DNA of 64,000 bases from Actinomycetota bacterium (GTDB taxonomy: Bacteria; Actinomycetota; Acidimicrobiia; Acidimicrobiales; Microtrichaceae). The notes beneath the pieces were generated by a model. That model ran no database searches and was not told where the DNA came from. It saw only the letters and a program-made list of their open reading frames with translations. Shown piece by piece: positions 60,243 to 64,000 of the stretch (position 1 is the first letter of the stretch; the number at the start of each line of letters is the position of its first letter). The stretch is taken from assembly GCA_016703525.1 (NCBI GenBank), contig JADJBW010000017.1:1-64000 (forward strand), in the 5' to 3' direction. The position numbers and the translations under genes were made by a program.

Positions 60243-61378
60243 AGCAGTTCCATCTGTTCACCCGCACCGGCGGGCCGCTCGACCACCTCTCGGAAGCGCG
60301 CCGCGCCGGGAAGGAGGCGCACCCCAGGGGTCGGCGCGCTTCGCGCTTCGGCCAGGCGCAGCGACACCAAGAGCTCGCGGATGTCGCCGAGCAGCAGGTC
60401 GGGCCTGGCCACGAGGTCGCCCTTCCACCGGCTCCGGTGCGGGTGGGAGAGCTCCGCGAGCAGCTCGGTTGCGGACTCGTCGGTGATCCACCCGTCGAGG
60501 CCGCGGTCGTGCAGCGCGGCGATGAACAGCAGAGCGGCGTGGCCGACCGTGCCCGAGGCGGGAAATCTGATCGCCGAGAGACGACCGTCGTGATCGATCG
60601 CCGCGACGCCTTCGGCCCGCGCCTCGAGGGTGAGCCCGAACATCTCTTCGAGTAGCCGAGCGTCCTCGCCGCGCCGTCGTCGCAGCTCATCCCACTCGTC
60701 GTCATCGAGGTCGTCGCGGTACAGCACGGGGTCCTCCACGAGACGTGCGCGCAACCACGCCCGTAACGAGGCCCGCCGATCGGCGGCCGCCAGCATCTCC
60801 TCAGCGCTGGTCGAGGCGGTCAGTCCGTGCACTGCTCCGAGCGGAACCATCGCGATGCGGTCGGGCCGGGTGCGCAGGACGGCGTCGGCCTCGGCGTTCT
60901 CCTTGTAGTCGTCGATGCGGTGATGGAGTTCCTCGGCCAGCCCGTGGTCGATCATCCACTTGAGCACCGCGACCTGCGCTCGGCGCTGGGTTGCGTCGTC
61001 GTCGAGGTCGATCGAACCGTCCGCGGCGGCTGAGCGAACCCGGTCCACCAGATCGCGAAGCGACACCACCGCTGGGCCGGCGATGGTGGCCGCGAGCGTG
61101 AGGACGAGCAGCACGTACTCGAGATGGTGGAACGCCCGACCGGAGTGGGTTCGAAGGGGCCTGTCGGACACCCAGCCGATCTTGGAAAGCCGCGCGGTGT
61201 CGGCCGATACCTGGAGTCGGTAGCCCAGACGTTGCGTGAACCAACGGTCGAGCTGCTCCTCGTGGCGACGGATCAGGGTGAAGAGTTCCGGGTCCGCCTC
61301 CGCCACGGTGAGCGGGTGCTGCAGGAGGTGGCGGGCCGCGAGCCGCTGTTCGCCCGCCGCCTGGGGGTCTTCAGCCAT
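60239..61378 (-). CDS. jetB: JetB, DUF2398 subunit of type II Wadjet
   Basis: A 379-residue protein of the TIGR02678/DUF2398 family: EADPELFTLIRRHEEQLDRW, FTQRLGYRLQVSADTARLSK, AFHHLEYVLLVLTLAATIAG, AQVAVLKWMIDHGLAEELHH, DPVLYRDDLDDDEWDELRRR. By analogy with MukE-like subunits it is a kite protein that bridges the kleisin and the SMC heads. It overlaps jetA by 8 bp and jetD by 4 bp, so translation is coupled. Start ATG at 61378. Confidence 0.88.
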   Translation of the reverse strand: MAEDPQAAGEQRLAARHLLQHPLTVAEADPELFTLIRRHEEQLDRWFTQRLGYRLQVSADTARLSKIGWVSDRPLRTHSGRAFHHLEYVLLVLTLAATIAGPAVVSLRDLVDRVRSAAADGSIDLDDDATQRRAQVAVLKWMIDHGLAEELHHRIDDYKENAEADAVLRTRPDRIAMVPLGAVHGLTASTSAEEMLAAADRRASLRAWLRARLVEDPVLYRDDLDDDEWDELRRRRGEDARLLEEMFGLTLEARAEGVAAIDHDGRLSAIRFPASGTVGHAALLFIAALHDRGLDGWITDESATELLAELSHPHRSRWKGDLVARPDLLLGDIRELLVSLRLAEARSAPTPGVRLLPGAARFREVVERPAGAGEQMELL

Positions 61379-63032
61379 CGGCCGTCCTCGCGATGCCGGG
61401 TTGCGGCCTGTCGGCCGTCGCGAGCGGTCGGACCGAACGGTCGCCGCCGTGTGAACGTTCGACCGTCACCACCAGATCCGCGATCGTCAACGTGCCGTCC
61501 GCGGTGGAGATCGTGAGGCTCGTTCCCGCGCAGCGCTCGACGCGGCACCGCAGGTCGCCGTCGACATGGGTTGCCGCGTCGCCGGTCGGCCCCAAACGAG
61601 CGAGCGTCGCTCCGATGAGTGACTGAAGCCGATGCAGGGCTGCCGGTGAGACGACCGCCCCATCGAGATCGGTCGACGTGAGTTCGTCCTCCACCTGGCG
61701 GAGCCTCGCTCGCTGCCGCTCACGCTGGTCGCGCATCAGGCGTTGCGCGAGCGAGCGGTCGGGGATCGGCGACGAGTGGCCCCGCGCCGCACGATCTCCG
61801 CGTTCACGCAACGAGATCGGAACGGTCGCGGGCGGTGCCTCGGCCCACGGCGTGCCCGCGGCGACCGGGTCGTCGATGTCGCCCGCGGGCGTACCCCAGT
61901 GGACGGTCGGGCCGAGCCCGAAGGCCGCTTGAGCCAGCTTCGGTGCGTACACCGGCCCGCTGCGGTCGATCAACGACGCGAGCCGAACCAGGTCGGCTCG
62001 ACGCGATGCCCCGCCGATGCCGATGCGCGACAGCCGCGTGAGGTTGAGCGTCAGGGTCCGGATCGCCGCGATCGCATCGTTTCGGAGTCGCGTCAGCCTC
62101 GCCGGACCCGCGCCGCCATCGCAGAACCACGATCTCAGGTGCTCCCAGTCGGCCGCTGCGGTTCCCGTTCGGTGGGCCACGACGACCGCTCCGACGATGC
62201 CGGCGTCGTCGACTCGGGCGGCGAGGCCGCGGCCCATTCGGGCGATGATCTCGGGAACGCGCGGCGCAAGCTCGTCGAGCGCGACCGCCACCGGCCCGGC
62301 CACTCGGTGGATCTCGTCGAGCTGTTCCGCGACGTAGGTGACAAGCACCTGGGCGAAGAACGTGAGCTCCGCGTGAGAGAGGTCGTAGCGCGACTGCCAT
62401 TGATTCAACGCGGCGAAGAAGCGCGTGATCTCCCCGGTGAAGTCGTCGTGTGGTCCGAATACCTCGCGCACCCGGTCGGCCACGAGTTCCGGGTCGGTGT
62501 TCGCGATGTCGAGATCGCGCAGCGCCCGGAGCGCGTCGTGCAGGGAACGAAGCCGGCTCGCTGACACGTCCTGCACCTCGTCCACGCGGCCGAGCACCGT
62601 CTCGACCACCTCGTAGACGTCCTGGCCGGCGCTGGTGATGAGATAGCGATTTCGTCGGCGGTAGTAGTCCGCCAGACTCGTCGGGCTGCCGACGGAACTC
62701 GAAACGGCCAGGTTGCCCCAGCGTCGCAGGCTCTCGAGGCGCTCGGCGACCAGCGCCGCGTCGAGCGGCGTGCCGAGTTCGGCGAGGCGCTGCGACACAT
62801 CGTCGGGTGTGAACTCCGCGAAGAACGTTCCGGCGAACACTCCGATGATCGCCCGGTAGTCACGCCACTCGGGACCTCCCAGGTACGCGAAGAGGCGTCG
62901 GCCGGCGTCCGCAGCGTCGGTCGCTCCGGTCGCTCCGGTGGTGTCGGTGGCGTCCGCAGCGTCGGTGGTGTCGGTTCCGACGCGTCTGCGCTCACCGCCG
63001 GGATCGGTCGTCGCGATCTCCTGCTCGTTCAT
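61371..63032 (-). CDS. jetA: JetA, DUF2397 subunit of type II Wadjet
   Basis: A 553-residue protein of the TIGR02677/DUF2397 family: RLFAYLGGPEWRDYRAIIGV, YYRRRNRYLITSAGQDVYEV, EITRFFAALNQWQSRYDLSH, AELTFFAQVLVTYVAEQLDE. It is the kleisin-like subunit of the complex. The first 45 residues before RLFAYL contain a Thr/Asp/Ala-rich tract (TDAADATDTTGATGATDAAD) coded by short tandem repeats at about 62912-62976; family members usually start near the YLGG region, so this tail is an unusual extension. Start ATG at 63032 overlaps the jetC stop (ATGA). Confidence 0.88.
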   Translation of the reverse strand: MNEQEIATTDPGGERRRVGTDTTDAADATDTTGATGATDAADAGRRLFAYLGGPEWRDYRAIIGVFAGTFFAEFTPDDVSQRLAELGTPLDAALVAERLESLRRWGNLAVSSSVGSPTSLADYYRRRNRYLITSAGQDVYEVVETVLGRVDEVQDVSASRLRSLHDALRALRDLDIANTDPELVADRVREVFGPHDDFTGEITRFFAALNQWQSRYDLSHAELTFFAQVLVTYVAEQLDEIHRVAGPVAVALDELAPRVPEIIARMGRGLAARVDDAGIVGAVVVAHRTGTAAADWEHLRSWFCDGGAGPARLTRLRNDAIAAIRTLTLNLTRLSRIGIGGASRRADLVRLASLIDRSGPVYAPKLAQAAFGLGPTVHWGTPAGDIDDPVAAGTPWAEAPPATVPISLRERGDRAARGHSSPIPDRSLAQRLMRDQRERQRARLRQVEDELTSTDLDGAVVSPAALHRLQSLIGATLARLGPTGDAATHVDGDLRCRVERCAGTSLTISTADGTLTIADLVVTVERSHGGDRSVRPLATADRPQPGIARTADG

Positions 63033-64000
63033 TCAGCGTCGGTCCGCGTCGTGCCATCCCAGTACGAGTGCTCCAGCACAATGACCCCCGCATCCGCGTC
63101 GCGTACGACCTCGGTGATCGCGAGTTCGGGCACGGTGGAGTGGGTGCCCCACAGCCGCTCGCTCGTGGCGATGAAGTCGAGGTCGAGGTCGACGAGAAGC
63201 CCGAAGAGCTTCGCGTGGTTGTCCTCGGAGACCTTGGCGAACGCATCGTCGAGCAGCAGGAATCTCGGTGCCTCGGGAGCGGCTTCGGCGAGGCCGTCGC
63301 AGGATGCCGCAACCGCGGCGAACAGCGGCTGGTACGACACCATCTTCTTCTCGCCTTCCGAGAGCGCGGTGCCCTTCCTCAGCCGCTCGGGTTCGCCTCC
63401 CGGTCGGTGCACCATGACGGCCATGCGGTGCCAGCTCCGGTAGTCGAAGATCCGCGCGATCAGCGCGGCGTAGGTGGCCTCCGGCTCGGCGCGGCGCGCG
63501 TTGTCGATCTGCCTCGACAGCGCCGCGACGAGCCGAGCATCGGCGTCTGGATCGCTGCGCAGATCGTGGCGCGTCGCGAGCAGCGCGACCACGTCGTTGG
63601 TCTCGGGGGTGAGGTCGTCGCGGCGGCGCCAACGGAGGCTGACCCCGACGCCGTGGGTGGTCCGTACCGCCTTCAGGCGCGCGTTGACTCGATCGACGAG
63701 TTCGGTCGCGGCGTGCATCTTCTCGGCGACCTCGTCGGCGATGAGCCCCTGCAGCAGGTTGCGCAGCGCCGTGTCCTGTTGGGATGTGAGCAGCCCCTGG
63801 GAGGTTCTGAGTTCGGCCGCGGCGCGGAGCGCAGCGCGCGCGAGCGGCATGGTGCCGAGCGGCCCGACCACCTCGATCTCCAGCGGCAACGCCGGGTTCG
63901 AGTTGCGGTCCTGCGCGTCCCAGCCGGCGCCGAGGTCGGGGCGGCGCGACCGGAGCGCGTTGCGCACGTTGTCGGCCGGCGTGTGCGGGGCCTCGGGGAC
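63029..64000 (-). CDS. jetC: JetC, SMC-like ATPase of type II Wadjet (C-terminal part)
   Basis: The C-terminal 323 residues of a TIGR02680/SbcC-like ATPase; the rest lies beyond the window. The ABC signature is GTALSEGEKKMVSYQPLFAA, followed by Walker B with D-loop, APRFLLLDDAFAKVSEDNHA, and a switch region ATSERLWGTHSTVPELAITE. Upstream residues (LLTSQQDTALRNLLQGLIAD, EMVHAATELVDRVN-like) look like the end of the coiled coil. In Wadjet this ATPase extrudes DNA loops and senses small circular DNA. It is first in the operon. Confidence 0.9.
   Translation of the reverse strand, partial: VPEAPHTPADNVRNALRSRRPDLGAGWDAQDRNSNPALPLEIEVVGPLGTMPLARAALRAAAELRTSQGLLTSQQDTALRNLLQGLIADEVAEKMHAATELVDRVNARLKAVRTTHGVGVSLRWRRRDDLTPETNDVVALLATRHDLRSDPDADARLVAALSRQIDNARRAEPEATYAALIARIFDYRSWHRMAVMVHRPGGEPERLRKGTALSEGEKKMVSYQPLFAAVAASCDGLAEAAPEAPRFLLLDDAFAKVSEDNHAKLFGLLVDLDLDFIATSERLWGTHSTVPELAITEVVRDADAGVIVLEHSYWDGTTRTDAE

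Overview
The window is high-GC actinobacterial DNA. It shows GTGA/ATGA start-stop overlaps, many GTG starts, a group III truncated globin, a WS/DGAT acyltransferase, a HIRAN/HipA pair and type II Wadjet genes. An Acidimicrobiia-like actinobacterium is my best guess, but the genus cannot be read from the sequence.

Positions 1 to about 44,480 form an accretion zone of integrated elements. Four copies of the 3' end of a tRNA with anticodon CAT lie on the + strand at 169-218, 25549-25592, 37033-37077 and 44439-44482, and none has its 5' half. Two families of 12-bp-period direct repeats accompany them. Family C (CTTCTAAC-like) is at 36, 25657, 36894 and 44303. Family B (TCTGCCAGA-like) is at 289, 25411 and 43474. 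Both look like arm sites of tyrosine integrases. Element A (about 219-25592) carries an integrase and excisionase (354-1800), a dead IS110, a broken MMPL exporter with its TetR regulator, a NuoF-like diaphorase and a large nitrogen-oxide module. Element B (about 25593-37077) carries a three-gene TIGR04255/HTH/unknown operon, IS630, a second integrase, a truncated MobF relaxase, a GmrSD fragment, an EcsC protein, a broken PD-(D/E)XK-like gene and a HEPN-MNT pair. Element C (about 37078-44482) carries AbiEi/AbiEii-like pairs, a second HEPN-MNT pair and a HipA-HIRAN pair, most of them eroded.

The nitrogen-oxide module (9688-22546) is 13 co-directional minus-strand genes headed by an NsrR-like Rrf2 regulator. 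They are ferredoxin, YwiC-like protein, RIC/YtfE repair protein, membrane cytochrome b subunit, Nap/Nas-type molybdenum nitrate reductase, 4Fe-4S subunit, Rieske protein, small membrane protein, TehA/SLAC1 channel, DUF1971 protein, truncated globin and a small unknown protein. A divergent second globin, a WS/DGAT gene and a copper nitrite reductase (NirK) adjoin it. The same dyad, ATAGT-N5-ACTAT, overlaps the regulator's start codon and lies upstream of nirK, which suggests one NO- or nitrite-responsive regulon.

From 44.7 kb to the end the genes look like ordinary chromosome and all are intact. They are a PfpI-YHS fusion divergent from a metal-chelate ABC transporter operon, an OmpR-type two-component system next to a His-rich secreted protein and a SHOCT protein, a radical SAM protein with an N-terminal SPASM-like module, a NarL-type two-component system, a membrane protein and an ABC exporter that share a duplicated 141-bp promoter, and a type II Wadjet anti-plasmid operon (jetC-jetA-jetB-jetD) that runs off the right edge. 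Broken reading frames are common left of 44.5 kb and absent right of it.
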